Source: Roseateles sp. YR242 (GTDB taxonomy: Bacteria; Pseudomonadota; Gammaproteobacteria; Burkholderiales; Burkholderiaceae_C). From it: a DNA stretch of 64,000 nt. The DNA lies in NCBI RefSeq assembly GCF_900109745.1, contig NZ_FOAV01000002.1, forward strand, positions 770,910 through 834,909, read 5' to 3'. The position numbers and the translations under genes are program-made. Shown piece by piece: positions 44,676-53,490 of the stretch. A model generated the notes under the pieces. That model saw nothing but the letters and a program-made list of their open reading frames with translations, did not search any database and was not told the origin of the DNA. Position 1 is the stretch's first letter. The number at the start of each line of letters is the position of its first letter.

Positions 44676-45656
44676 ATGAGCGTCTGTCCCCATGCCCTGC
44701 TGACCCACCCCGACCTGGGCGTACGCCCACCGGGCCAGCCCCAGCCCGCCCACCTGGCCCGGCACGCCGGCGCCGTGGCCGACCAGTTCAAGAAGTGGCT
44801 GCGGCAGCGGGATGACGATGCGCATGCCGCGCAGAAGCTGGCCGTGACGCAAGCGCTGCGCGCCGTCTCGGAAGACGATGTCCGCCGAGAAGCGCGACGA
44901 CAGGCATCGGTGGCGCTGCCCGGTGGCTGGAACCATTGGGTCTGGGCCGTACCGGCCGTAACGGTCGCCGGCTTGCTGGGGCTCCCTGTGGGCACCCTTG
45001 ATGAGCAACGGGATCTGGTGCAGCAGCTGCGTACCCTGGCAGCCGGACTGGCCCCGGATGCAGACGCCGCGGATGCCGCCGTGGCCGTTGCGCGTGCGGA
45101 CCAGGCCACGCTGGAACTGCTGGCCGCGTTGCGGGCCGCCGAGGCCACCGCGCCGGATGCGCCGCTGCAATGGGCATGGCTGCACCAGGCCGGCGCCGCA
45201 GCCTGGCCAGACCCCGCCACGCGCGAAGCGAATCGGCTGGCGCTGCTGTGGCAAAGCCATGAGGCCGGCACCGCGCTGCTCAGCCATGGCCTGTGGGCGT
45301 TGGTCAGGACCGGGGTAGCGCCGGACCGCACCACCCTGAAGGACATCGCCCGCGAAGGTGGCGCCGTGCGGCTGACCCGCCGATTTGCGCAACGGCCCAC
45401 CTCGTGCGAAGGACATGCCCTCACCACTGGCGACGCTTTGTCCATCGAACTGACCGGCGGCGATCACGCCTTTGGCGACGGCCCGCATCGCTGCCCGGGC
45501 CAAGGCATTGCGCTGACGTCGATCGAAGCCGCGCTGGCGGTCGCAGCCCGGCAGCAGCGCCTGCCCTTGCCTGTTACCGCACACCCGCTGTCACTGCCCA
45601 ACATGGCTATTCTTCAATTCCACCACCCCTTGCCATCGACAGAGGTTTCAACATGA
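44676..45656 (+). CDS. Compact cytochrome P450-like protein
   Basis: 326 residues, about 70 short of a normal bacterial P450. The heme-ligand loop FGDGPHRCPGQ (Cys thiolate) is intact, and a possible I-helix appears as LWQSHEAGTALL. Between the K-helix region (REGGAVRLTRRFAQRP) and the heme loop only about 30 residues remain, so the usual meander with ExxR partner residues is shortened or missing. It may be a lineage-specific P450 subfamily or a degenerate enzyme. The ribosome binding site GAGGAG is six bases upstream of the ATG. The stop overlaps the start of the ABM gene (ATGA). Confidence 0.8.
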   Translation: MSVCPHALLTHPDLGVRPPGQPQPAHLARHAGAVADQFKKWLRQRDDDAHAAQKLAVTQALRAVSEDDVRREARRQASVALPGGWNHWVWAVPAVTVAGLLGLPVGTLDEQRDLVQQLRTLAAGLAPDADAADAAVAVARADQATLELLAALRAAEATAPDAPLQWAWLHQAGAAAWPDPATREANRLALLWQSHEAGTALLSHGLWALVRTGVAPDRTTLKDIAREGGAVRLTRRFAQRPTSCEGHALTTGDALSIELTGGDHAFGDGPHRCPGQGIALTSIEAALAVAARQQRLPLPVTAHPLSLPNMAILQFHHPLPSTEVST

Positions 45657-46006
45657 TCGCGGTAATCTTCGAAGTCGTTCCCGCCGACGGCGAGCGCGAG
45701 CACTACCTCGGCATTGCCGCCGACCTCCGGCCGCTGCTGGAGACGATGGACGGTTTCATCAGCGTCGAGCGATTCCAGAGCCTGACGGATCCGTCCAAGG
45801 TGTTGTCGTTGTCGTTCTGGCGCGATGAGGCTGCCGTGCAGGCGTGGCGACAGCTGGAAGAGCACCGCGCGGCGCAAGCGGCCGGCCGCAGTGGCGTGTT
45901 CAAGGACTATCGCCTCCGGGTCGCCACCGTGATGCGGGACTACGGCATGCATCAGCGTGAGCAGGCACCTCACGACAGCCAGGCCCGGCATGGGGGCAGT
46001 GCCTGA
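45653..46006 (+). CDS. ABM-family monooxygenase-like protein
   Basis: A 117-residue single-domain protein of the antibiotic biosynthesis monooxygenase (ABM) dimeric ferredoxin-like fold. The first strand is IAVIFEVVPADGERE, followed by MDGFISVERFQSL and VLSLSFWRDEAAVQAWR, the most conserved part of the fold. Members oxidise quinone-like aromatics without a cofactor or degrade heme. Translational coupling to the P450-like gene suggests joint action on one substrate, which is unknown. The tail after residue 95 is polar and probably disordered. Confidence 0.88.
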   Translation: MIAVIFEVVPADGEREHYLGIAADLRPLLETMDGFISVERFQSLTDPSKVLSLSFWRDEAAVQAWRQLEEHRAAQAAGRSGVFKDYRLRVATVMRDYGMHQREQAPHDSQARHGGSA

Positions 46007-46242
46007 CCGGGGGTCACACGATCCGCCCGGCGGCGCGGGTGGCACGGGGACGGGCATTCAATTTCAGGTAACGGCCGTTACGGCGCAGCGTCAAGCAGGT
46101 TGCCGGGCCCACGGCAGCAGAGAATCGCGGCCACCACGCAAGGCGGCGGTTCCCCGTCTCCCGCCAGCCCTGCATGACTGCTGAGCAGCACTGATGAGTT
46201 CATCTGCTTAGGGAACCTCTGCATCACTCCCGACGCCCGCGC
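46007..46242. other. Intergenic region with palindrome and dispersed motif
   Basis: No gene. It holds a perfect 14-base palindrome GTAACGGCCGTTAC (46068-46081) and the motif GGGAACCTCTGCATCAC (46211-46227), which recurs in variant form at 44613-44631 and in the repeat cluster near 61653 and 61801. Confidence 0.5.
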
Positions 46243-47454
46243 ATGCCCCCTGCCACGCCCCACATCAACACCCCGCCCCCTCTGGCACCGCCCCGCCTGC
46301 ACGGCCTGGACCTGCTGCGGGCCCTCGCCATCGTGCTGGTGTTCACCTACCACTACGCGCTGTTCGTGAGCGGCGAGCCCACCTTCGGCTGGGTCAGCAC
46401 TTTGGGCTGGACGGGCGTGGACCTGTTCTTCGTGCTCAGCGGCTACCTGATCGCCAACCAGTTGATGGCCGGTTTCCGGCGTGGCGGGGAGCTGTCGTTG
46501 CCCCGCTTCTACGGCCGACGCCTGCTGCGAACGCTGCCCAGCTTCTACGTAGTGTTGGCGTTGTTCTGGCTGTTTCCGGTGGCCATGGGCGGCCGGCCGC
46601 CCCCGCCCCTGTGGCGCTTCCTGAGCTTCACGCAGAACGTCGGGCTGCCACCCGGCACCGCGTTCTCGCATGCCTGGTCGCTGTGCATCGAGGAGCAGTT
46701 CTATCTGGTGCTGCCCGCCACGTTGGCGCTGGGCTGGTCACTCAAGCGCCACCGCCGCGCACTGGCCTGGACAATGATCGGGTTGCTGACCGTGGCGGCC
46801 TGTGCGTGGCGAGACCACCTGTGGCAGTTGTACGGGCGCGAGGCCGAGGGCGCCGTGGCGCTCTATCACCCGCATCTGTATTACGCCAGCCTCGCGCGGC
46901 TGGATGAGTTCCTGCCCGGCGTGGCGGTGGCGCTGCTCAAGCACGGGCACCCCCGGGCATGGTTACGCCTGATGGCCAGCCCGCGCGTGCTGCTGGCGCT
47001 CGGGCTGGCGGCCTGCGTCACGATGGGTGCGTTGCTGCTGGATGGGTATTACATCAACGGCTATGGCTACGGCCGCGCCATGACCGCTCTGGGCTACAGC
47101 CTCAACGCCTGGAGCTTCGCCCTGCTGGTGATGGCCGCGCTGGCACCGGCCGGGCCGCTGGCGCGCGTCGTCGTGCCAGGCGCTGGCGCGCTGGCGCGCT
47201 GGTCCTATGCGCTCTACCTGACCCACAAACCCGTCGGCTATCTGATGATCCAACCCATGGCCGCCGTGGGCATCGCCGCCAATGCCTGGACGGCCATCCC
47301 GGTGGTGACCCTGGCTTGCCTGCTCGGCGGATGGCTGCTGCATCGGCTGGTGGAGCTGCCCTTTCTGGCGCTGCGTGACCGCTGGCTGCCGACCCAGTTC
47401 CTGAGCCCCGGCCGTGCTACAACGGGAGACTCCAGGAGTGCGCAGCATGCTTGA
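46243..47454 (+). CDS. Acyltransferase 3 (OafA/YrhL-like)
   Basis: A 403-residue inner-membrane acyltransferase with about ten helices. The family's N-terminal signature is clear: [17 protein letters not shown] (catalytic His), [17 protein letters not shown], then [15 protein letters not shown] and [13 protein letters not shown]. Such proteins O-acetylate surface polysaccharides or other exported molecules. The acceptor cannot be predicted; no sugar gene cluster is present here. Its last codons overlap creA by 8 bases. Confidence 0.92.
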   Translation: MPPATPHINTPPPLAPPRLHGLDLLRALAIVLVFTYHYALFVSGEPTFGWVSTLGWTGVDLFFVLSGYLIANQLMAGFRRGGELSLPRFYGRRLLRTLPSFYVVLALFWLFPVAMGGRPPPPLWRFLSFTQNVGLPPGTAFSHAWSLCIEEQFYLVLPATLALGWSLKRHRRALAWTMIGLLTVAACAWRDHLWQLYGREAEGAVALYHPHLYYASLARLDEFLPGVAVALLKHGHPRAWLRLMASPRVLLALGLAACVTMGALLLDGYYINGYGYGRAMTALGYSLNAWSFALLVMAALAPAGPLARVVVPGAGALARWSYALYLTHKPVGYLMIQPMAAVGIAANAWTAIPVVTLACLLGGWLLHRLVELPFLALRDRWLPTQFLSPGRATTGDSRSAQHA

Positions 47455-47983
47455 TTTCATGGGTGGTTCCATCCGTTTTTCCATCCGCCCGACGGTGTCG
47501 TCCATGGCGGCTCTGACCCTCATCGCCTTGGGTTTAAGTGCCGGACCCGGCACCGCCCATGCCGCCGAGTCCGATGCCATCGGCGAGGTGGACACCGTGT
47601 TCAAGCTGATCGGCCCGGATCACAAGATCGTGGTGGACGCCTATGACGACCCGGCCGTGCAAGGCGTGACCTGTTATGTCTCGCGCGCCAAGACCGGCGG
47701 CGTCAAGGGCGCGCTGGGCCTGGCGGAGGACAAGTCCGAAGCGTCGATCGCCTGCCGTGCCGTCGGCCCCATCAGCATTCCAAAACCACTGCCCCGCAAG
47801 GAGGAAGTGTTCTCGGAACGCCGGTCGTTGATCTTCAAGCGGCTGCGGGTGGTCCGCATGGTGGACCCCAAGCGCAACACCCTGATCTATCTGACCTATT
47901 CGGACCGTGTGATCGAAGGCTCGCCACAGAACAGCGTGACGGCCGTGCCGGTGGATCACGGGACGCCGATTCCGGTGAAGTGA
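47447..47983 (+). CDS. creA: CreA family protein
   Basis: A 178-residue exported protein. After a signal peptide ending around GPGTAHAAE comes the CreA domain: [40 protein letters not shown] and [10 protein letters not shown]. CreA is a conserved periplasmic protein of unknown function. An ATG at 47459 is also possible. The overlap with the acyltransferase gene implies cotranscription. Confidence 0.92.
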   Translation: MLDFMGGSIRFSIRPTVSSMAALTLIALGLSAGPGTAHAAESDAIGEVDTVFKLIGPDHKIVVDAYDDPAVQGVTCYVSRAKTGGVKGALGLAEDKSEASIACRAVGPISIPKPLPRKEEVFSERRSLIFKRLRVVRMVDPKRNTLIYLTYSDRVIEGSPQNSVTAVPVDHGTPIPVK

Positions 47984-48180
47984 CGGCGCTCAGGCGCTCA
48001 GTTGTTCCTGCGAGCTCTTGGTGCTCCTTTTTGCACTCGGGCGCTCTCAGGCGAGCCGCAGCGCCCGCCCACCGCACCGGCCACCGTCGCCAGTTCGGAT
48101 GACGTGGGGCCGACGCCCGGGCTGACACCCGGGGCAGCCACGGCCCCAGGGGCCACAATGGGTCAGACTCATCCTGGCCG

Positions 48181-49389
48181 ATGTCCCACGACCTCGGCCC
48201 CCCTGCGATGCGCTTTGACGTCCCGACCCTGTTCAGCCTGCTGTTGATCCTGTCGCTGGCCCTGGCGGTGGTGCTGCCGCTGCAATTGGGCTGGTGCGAG
48301 AGCCTCAGTGCCCGCCGCGCCCAGCTCAGCGCGGCTGCGCAGGCCGCCGGCTGGGCCTTGCTGCTGCTGCCCGATGAAGGCCATCGGCTGCCCGCCACGC
48401 TGGCGCTGGGCCTGCTCAGCGCCAGCCTGACACTGCTGTGGATGGCCGTGCACCTGTGGCTGCCCGGACGCTTCGGGCGTTGGCTGCAATACGGCATGCC
48501 GGTGATCGTGATGCTGGGTTACGGCCTGGGCTTCGACAACCAGGGCTTTCGCCTCGCCTGGTCCAACGGCTGCCTGGCCCTGCAGATGCTGGCCTTGTGC
48601 GCCAGCCTGCTGCAGCCCGTCAAGCGTGGCCCCTTCGGGCATCTGCGCTGGCGGCTGCTGCTGACCGTGAGCCTGGGCCTGCTGGGGCTGCTGAACCTGG
48701 CACGCGCCTGGCTCGCCGGCATGGGCAGCGAAGCCTTGCCCCGCTTCGATGCGCCGCATCCGTTGAACATCGTGTTCGCCGTGGCGGCCAATGTGTGCGT
48801 GCTGGCGGCCGGCATCGGTGTGCTGGTGGCGTGGCGCGGCGAGAGCGAGGCCGAGTTGCGGCGGCTGAGTCAGGTGGATGCACCGACCGGACTGCCCAAT
48901 CACCGGGCCTTCCAGCAACGCTCGGTGGACATGATCTCGATGGCCCGACGCTACAACGAACCGCTGATGCTGCTGGTAATGGACCTGGACGGCATCAAGG
49001 CGCTGAACGCCGAATACGGCGCGGAGCGCGGCGACCAGGCGATTGCGCTGTTTGGACGCTGCCTGGATGAGCAGAAGCGGCTGGGCGACCTGGTGGCGCG
49101 CATCGACGGGCAGCGCTTTGCCGTGCTGATGGCCCGATCGGATCTGGTCGGCCCGCCTGCGCTGGATCGCCGTGTGCGCGACGCGCTGCAGGAAGCGGCG
49201 CCGCGTGACCTGGGCGTTCCGCTCGGATTCTCGGCGGGCTGGGCGAAGCTTCGTTCGGGCGACCGCAATCTCGAGGACATGCAACGGCGCGCCGAAACGG
49301 CGCTTTATGCCGCCAAGCACCAGGGCCGGGGCCGGCTTTGCGCGGAGCCTGGCTTGGAAGCCGAGTTGAGCGTGGCCACGTCGGCGTGA
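48181..49389 (+). CDS. Membrane protein with degenerate GGDEF domain
   Basis: 402 residues: six or seven hydrophobic helices up to about residue 220, then a GGDEF-fold domain. The GTP-binding part is recognisable (DAPTGLPNHRAFQQR, LVMDLDGIKALNAEYG), but the active-site GGDEF reads IDGQRF, so the Gly-Gly and acidic pair are lost. Cyclase activity is not expected; it may bind GTP or cyclic di-GMP, or act through its membrane domain. Start either at 48181 or at the ATG 27 bases later. Layout is like the active GGDEF protein at 41452. Confidence 0.85.
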   Translation: MSHDLGPPAMRFDVPTLFSLLLILSLALAVVLPLQLGWCESLSARRAQLSAAAQAAGWALLLLPDEGHRLPATLALGLLSASLTLLWMAVHLWLPGRFGRWLQYGMPVIVMLGYGLGFDNQGFRLAWSNGCLALQMLALCASLLQPVKRGPFGHLRWRLLLTVSLGLLGLLNLARAWLAGMGSEALPRFDAPHPLNIVFAVAANVCVLAAGIGVLVAWRGESEAELRRLSQVDAPTGLPNHRAFQQRSVDMISMARRYNEPLMLLVMDLDGIKALNAEYGAERGDQAIALFGRCLDEQKRLGDLVARIDGQRFAVLMARSDLVGPPALDRRVRDALQEAAPRDLGVPLGFSAGWAKLRSGDRNLEDMQRRAETALYAAKHQGRGRLCAEPGLEAELSVATSA

Positions 49390-49534
49390 CATTCATCACG
49401 CATCATCCAGGCCCGTGCGCGAGAAACGCCCGATCGTCATGGCCCGCCGGCGGGTTGGCATACCGTTTGCATCAGGGTTTTCCAGGTCCCGTCCACCCGA
49501 CGGCAAAGTCGTTCCGACCTGGAGTCTCACGTTC

Positions 49535-50173
49535 ATGTCTGTCGCCCTCAGTCCTGCCGCTGTCCATGCACGCCCCGCCCGCGCAACGCGTGCCCTCGCC
49601 CCGTTGGTGGTTGATGCTGCCGTCATCACGCCACAGCGCGCGCCGATCGAGATCGTGAAGCTGAGCTCGAGGGATCTCCAGTGGCTGCCGGCATTGACGA
49701 ACCTGCTGATCGACAACGTGCACCAGGGCGCCACCCTGGGTTTTCTGGCGCCGCTGTCCCGTTACGCGGCGCTGGACTACTGGCATGGCGTGTTCGCCCG
49801 GCTGGGCCAGCACCACAGCCTGTGGATCGCCTGCGAGTCTGACGGCCCCGGGCGGCTGCTGGGCGCGGTGCAGTTGTCGCTGTGCCCGTTGGCCAACGCG
49901 CACCACCGTGGGGAAGTGCAGCGGCTGATGGTGCATACGCAGGAGCGCAGCCGTGGCGTGGCCAGCCAGTTGATGAGCCGTGTGGAGTGCGCCGCCGCCA
50001 CGCAGGGCCGCTTCCTGCTGCAGCTGGAGACCTGCGCGGATTCCCAGGCCGAGGCGGTATTCGCCCATCTGGGCTGGCAACGTGCCGGCCAGATCCCGGA
50101 CCATTGCCATGGCGCCGAAGGCCAGTTGCAGAGCGTGGCGATCTACTACAAGCGACTGCCGCATCTGGTTTGA
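49535..50173 (+). CDS. GNAT acetyltransferase
   Basis: 212 residues. After a 35-residue Ala-rich N-terminus comes a GNAT fold: a conserved segment TLGFLAPLSRYAALDYWHGVF, then the acetyl-CoA motif VQRLMVHTQERSRGVASQLM (R/Q-x-x-G-x-A), and a C-terminal YYKRLPHLV. It is clearly a paralogue of the acetyltransferase at 51579, sharing LGFLA, the YW-x-x-VF segment, the LMVH motif and the W-x-R/K end. Substrate unknown. Upstream starts exist in frame; GGAG ten bases before 49535 supports the choice. Confidence 0.87.
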   Translation: MSVALSPAAVHARPARATRALAPLVVDAAVITPQRAPIEIVKLSSRDLQWLPALTNLLIDNVHQGATLGFLAPLSRYAALDYWHGVFARLGQHHSLWIACESDGPGRLLGAVQLSLCPLANAHHRGEVQRLMVHTQERSRGVASQLMSRVECAAATQGRFLLQLETCADSQAEAVFAHLGWQRAGQIPDHCHGAEGQLQSVAIYYKRLPHLV

Positions 50174-50285
50174 AGGCGCGCTGGTAGGAGTGCGGGCTGG
50201 TTCAAGGAGCCGCTCGTGCAAGGAGCCGCTGGTTAAAGGTGGCGCTGGCGGGAGGGCGCTGACTTGAGGGGCGCGCCGGCAGGCG

Positions 50286-51032
50286 TCAGTGACTGCCGAG
50301 TTGCTCCAGCAAGATCGCCAGGCGTTGCGCCCGGGGCAGTTCGCCCCCCAGAGCGGCCAGCCCTGCCAACTCCAGCATCAACAACCCATGCAGGCCGGCC
50401 CAGAGCGCCGTTGCCTGCGCAGGGGGCAAGGCCAGCACGGCGTCCAGGCCCGCCACCAGTGCGGGCCGCATGTCCAGCGGCGCATCCAGCATCAGCAACC
50501 GATAGTCGTGCGGGTGCTGCAGCCCCCACTGCACAAAGGCTCGAGCCACCGCTGCGGCGGCCCGCCCCGGTTCGGCACCATCCTGCGCCCCCTGCAGGCG
50601 GATCAGCAAGGTGGCCAGGCTGTCCTGCGCCAGCCGCGCCAGCAGTTCGTTCTTGTCGGCAAAGAAGCTGTAGAGCGTGGCGTGTGAGTAGCCCACCGCC
50701 GCGCCCACCTCCCGCAAGGTGACCGCCTCCGGCCCATGGGCCGCGAACAGCTCACGCGCGGCCGCCAGGATGCCGGCCTCCAGGGCCTGCTTCTGCGCGG
50801 CGCGGCGTTGCTGCGCCGGACTGGCCGGCGCCGCAGCCTCCGCTCCCTTGCGTTGGGCCTGCCGCTTGAGCGGGCCTTCCGGCTTGGCCAGCTTCTGCCG
50901 CACCCGGGGTTGCGGCTTGGGCTGGGGCCGCGTGGCATCCCCATCCGGCGCGGCCTGCACCACACCCGCCGCTGGGTGAAGCCCTTTGGGGCCGCTGGGG
51001 CGCGGATCGATATTTGGTGTTTTTCTAACCAT
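50286..51032 (-). CDS. TetR-family regulator
   Basis: A 248-residue repressor. The first 75 residues are a Lys/Pro/Gln-rich extension, probably disordered. A TetR helix-turn-helix follows (ILAAARELFAAHGPEAVTLREV, VGYSHATLYSFFADKNELL) and then a WHG-type ligand domain. The start codon sits inside a 15-base palindrome (51025-51039), the likely operator for its own gene and for the divergent acetyltransferase pair. Ligand unknown. Confidence 0.9.
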   Translation of the reverse strand: MVRKTPNIDPRPSGPKGLHPAAGVVQAAPDGDATRPQPKPQPRVRQKLAKPEGPLKRQAQRKGAEAAAPASPAQQRRAAQKQALEAGILAAARELFAAHGPEAVTLREVGAAVGYSHATLYSFFADKNELLARLAQDSLATLLIRLQGAQDGAEPGRAAAAVARAFVQWGLQHPHDYRLLMLDAPLDMRPALVAGLDAVLALPPAQATALWAGLHGLLMLELAGLAALGGELPRAQRLAILLEQLGSH

Positions 51033-51039
51033 TGGTTAG
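51025..51039. promoter_or_regulatory. TetR operator overlapping the regulator's start codon
   Basis: CTAACCATTGGTTAG is a perfect palindrome with 7-base arms around one T. It covers the tetR-type ATG (51030-51032) and lies 34 bases before the divergent acetyltransferase ATG, in the only AT-rich part of this gap. Confidence 0.65.
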
Positions 51040-51072
51040 GATTGCATTCATGTTGGTTCAACACGATGAACG

Positions 51073-51588
51073 ATGCCACAAAGCCCGCTTGTTGAGAAGC
51101 ATCTGACCATCGAGCCGGTTGACCCCAACGGCGTGGATGCGATGCAGCTGATGGAAGAACTCAACCAACGGTTGGAGAAAATCACCGGCGCCACCGGTGC
51201 GGCGGGTTTCGACCCTGCGGCCTTGCATGCCGGCCGTGCCGTGTTTCTGCTGGCGCGAGATGAACAGGGGCGGCCAGCGGGCTGCGGCGCCTTGCGGCCG
51301 CTGGAGGGCGCGGGTGCCGCGCCAGTGGCAGAGCTCAAGCGCATGTATGCACGCGCCCCGGGCCGAGGCATCGGGGCGGCGGTGCTGATGGCGCTGGAAC
51401 AGGCCGCCTGGGGCATGGGTTATCGCGCCATCTGGCTGCAGACCCGTCGCGTCAATGCCCAGGCCTGCGCCTTCTATCGCCGCCACGGCTATCACGACAT
51501 TCCGCTCTTCGGGCGCCACGTGGGTCGCACCGACTCGGTCTGCCTGGGCAAGCGGCTTCAACGCCAAGAGGAAACAGCATGGACCTGA
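51073..51588 (+). CDS. GNAT acetyltransferase
   Basis: A 171-residue GNAT protein. The acetyl-CoA motif is ELKRMYARAPGRGIGAAVLMALE, and the C-terminal substrate loop has LQTRRVNAQACAFYRRHGYH. It belongs to a different GNAT subgroup from its two neighbours: it matches the group with FDPAALHAGRAVFLLARD and GCGALRPLEG. The gene overlaps the next acetyltransferase by 10 bases and is divergent from the TetR-type regulator, its probable repressor. Confidence 0.9.
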   Translation: MPQSPLVEKHLTIEPVDPNGVDAMQLMEELNQRLEKITGATGAAGFDPAALHAGRAVFLLARDEQGRPAGCGALRPLEGAGAAPVAELKRMYARAPGRGIGAAVLMALEQAAWGMGYRAIWLQTRRVNAQACAFYRRHGYHDIPLFGRHVGRTDSVCLGKRLQRQEETAWT

Positions 51589-52088
51589 TCAAACTGGGCC
51601 GCGAGGACCACGACTGGATCCCCTCGCTGGGGGAACTGTTCTTCGATGCGGTGGACGGCGGCGCCTCGCTGGGCTTCCTGGCGGATGTGGACGAGCCCCA
51701 GATGCGCGAGTACTGGGAGGCCGTGTTTGAACAGCTCGGGCCGCGCCATCACCTCTGGGTGATGAGAAAGGGAACGCAGGCGGTGGGCACCGTTCAACTG
51801 GCCCTTTGCGGCAAGCCCAACGGGCGCCACCGCGCCGACTTGCAGAAGCTGATGGTGCACCGGGATGCACGGCGAAGCGGCGTGGCCGGGCAGTTGATGG
51901 CCGCTGCAGAGGGCGCGGCCCGTGAAGCCGGGATCAGCCTGCTGGTGCTGGATACCGAAGCGCAGTCGCCGGCCGAGGCCTTCTATCAGGGTCAAGGCTG
52001 GCAGCGCACGGGAGAGATCCCGTTCTTCGCGACCAACCCGGACGGCACCCTGCGGGCGACGGCGTTGTACTGGAAGCGGCTGGGCTGA
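51579..52088 (+). CDS. GNAT acetyltransferase
   Basis: 169 residues. GNAT signature LQKLMVHRDARRSGVAGQLMAAAE; N-terminal SLGFLADVDEPQMREYW and C-terminal ALYWKRLG match the acetyltransferase at 49535, so the two are paralogues separated by the TetR gene and one unrelated acetyltransferase. The overlap with the upstream gene indicates coupling. Substrate unknown; relatives are often annotated as antibiotic or amino-acid acetyltransferases without proof. Confidence 0.9.
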   Translation: MDLIKLGREDHDWIPSLGELFFDAVDGGASLGFLADVDEPQMREYWEAVFEQLGPRHHLWVMRKGTQAVGTVQLALCGKPNGRHRADLQKLMVHRDARRSGVAGQLMAAAEGAAREAGISLLVLDTEAQSPAEAFYQGQGWQRTGEIPFFATNPDGTLRATALYWKRLG

Positions 52089-52092
52089 ACTG

Positions 52093-53262
52093 TCAGCGCG
52101 CCAGGCGCAACAGCTTGCCGCTGTCGGTCAGCATGAGCAGGGATCCGTCCTGGGCCTGGACGACATCGCGAAAGCGTTCGCCCAGCGAGGCATACAGGCG
52201 CTGGCGGGCCACGACCTTGTCGCCGTCCAGCGTGAGGCGCCACAAGGCCTGCCCGGCCAACGAGCCGGAGAACAGGTTGCCGCGCCAGGCCGGGAACATG
52301 GCACCCGTGTAGAAGGTCAGGCCGGCAGGTGCGATGGACAGCGGCACCCAGGTGGTGAGCGGCTCGACGAAGGTGGGGGCCTGGGTACCGCCACCGATGC
52401 GGCAGGCCTCGCCCACGGGCGAGCCATAGGGGCAGCCGTAGCTCTTCAGCGGCCAGCCGTAGTTCTGCCCGGCACGCGCGATGTTGATCTCGTCGCCACC
52501 TTGCGGGCCGTGTTCGCTGATCCACAGTTCACCGGTGACGGGATGCAGGGCGGCCCCCTGGACATTGCGGTGGCCATAACTCCACACGCCCGGGCGGGAC
52601 GGCGTCTTGAAGCTGGGATTGCCGGGCGGGATCGAGCCGTCACGCTGGATGCGGATGATCTTGCCCAGGGTCTGCATGAGGTCCTGGGACGGCTCGCCCT
52701 TCATGCGTTCACCAGTGGTGATGAACAAGGTCTTGTCACGGCCGAACACCAGGCGCGAGCCGTAGTGGCCGCCGCTGTCCACCTTGGGTTGCTGGCGGAA
52801 GATGACCTGGACCTCCACCAGCGACTCGCCCACCAGCTTGCCGCGCGCCACCGAGGTCCCGGCCAGGCCGGACTCCTTGCCGCTGCCGGGTTCGGAATAC
52901 GAGAGATAGACCCAGGGGCTGCCCGCAGCGAAGTCCGGATCAATGGCGATGCCCAGCAGGCCGCCCTGGCCGCTGTCCAGCACCGACGGCACGCCACTGA
53001 TCGTGGCCACCGTCTTGCCGCTGGATGTGAGGCGGACCAGCGTGCCGTTCTTCTGGGTGACGAGCAGGTCGCCGCCAGGGAGTTGGGCCACGCCCCAGGG
53101 GCGTTCCAGCGAAGTGGTCAGTGTCTGCAGCGGGATTTCAGGCTCCGCCTTGTCGACCGCAGGGCCGTCCTGCATGAGCGGTGGAGCGGCCATGGCGTGG
53201 GATGCCAGACCGGCACAGGCCATCAGGGCCACCATCCAGGCTGCACTCAGGTTCCGGACCAT
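52093..53262 (-). CDS. PQQ-dependent aldose sugar dehydrogenase
   Basis: A 389-residue periplasmic protein with a signal peptide (about residues 1-25, cleavage after SHAMA). The six-bladed propeller of the soluble glucose dehydrogenase/YliI family is recognisable by LERPWGVAQLPGGDLLVTQ, GGLLGIAIDPDF, YGSRLVFGRD, YGHRNVQGAALHP and WISEHGPQGGDEIN; the catalytic His and the calcium site lie in these segments. It oxidises aldoses with PQQ. GGGGAG seven bases before the ATG at 53262 sets the start. It converges with the acetyltransferase pair 4 bases away. Confidence 0.93.
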   Translation of the reverse strand: MVRNLSAAWMVALMACAGLASHAMAAPPLMQDGPAVDKAEPEIPLQTLTTSLERPWGVAQLPGGDLLVTQKNGTLVRLTSSGKTVATISGVPSVLDSGQGGLLGIAIDPDFAAGSPWVYLSYSEPGSGKESGLAGTSVARGKLVGESLVEVQVIFRQQPKVDSGGHYGSRLVFGRDKTLFITTGERMKGEPSQDLMQTLGKIIRIQRDGSIPPGNPSFKTPSRPGVWSYGHRNVQGAALHPVTGELWISEHGPQGGDEINIARAGQNYGWPLKSYGCPYGSPVGEACRIGGGTQAPTFVEPLTTWVPLSIAPAGLTFYTGAMFPAWRGNLFSGSLAGQALWRLTLDGDKVVARQRLYASLGERFRDVVQAQDGSLLMLTDSGKLLRLAR

Positions 53263-53490
53263 CAACCACTCCCCTTTGGAAAAATTCAACAGTGGCCGAG
53301 TCTAGGTGTTCCGGACACCGCTATCCGTGAGCCAGTGCTTCAGGGTTTTCAGGAAAAGCCAGGGCTGGACGCGGGCCAAGGCGGGCCGGCCCCCCGGATG
53401 TGCGGCCCTTGTGCCCGGCACCGGCTTCCTCTACGCTGGCCGCAATCAGGCTCCAGACGCAGTCCAACTCTTGAACGAGAGGAGCGAGCC

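Noticed and set aside
46068..46081. Palindrome GTAACGGCCGTTAC as a regulator site
   Set aside because: Perfect but isolated; no promoter or regulator gene next to it supports a function.
51922..53490. A 5' extension of the EF-G paralogue frame
   Set aside because: It would cover the acetyltransferase 3' end and the entire PQQ dehydrogenase. A strong ribosome binding site and the domain start support 53491.
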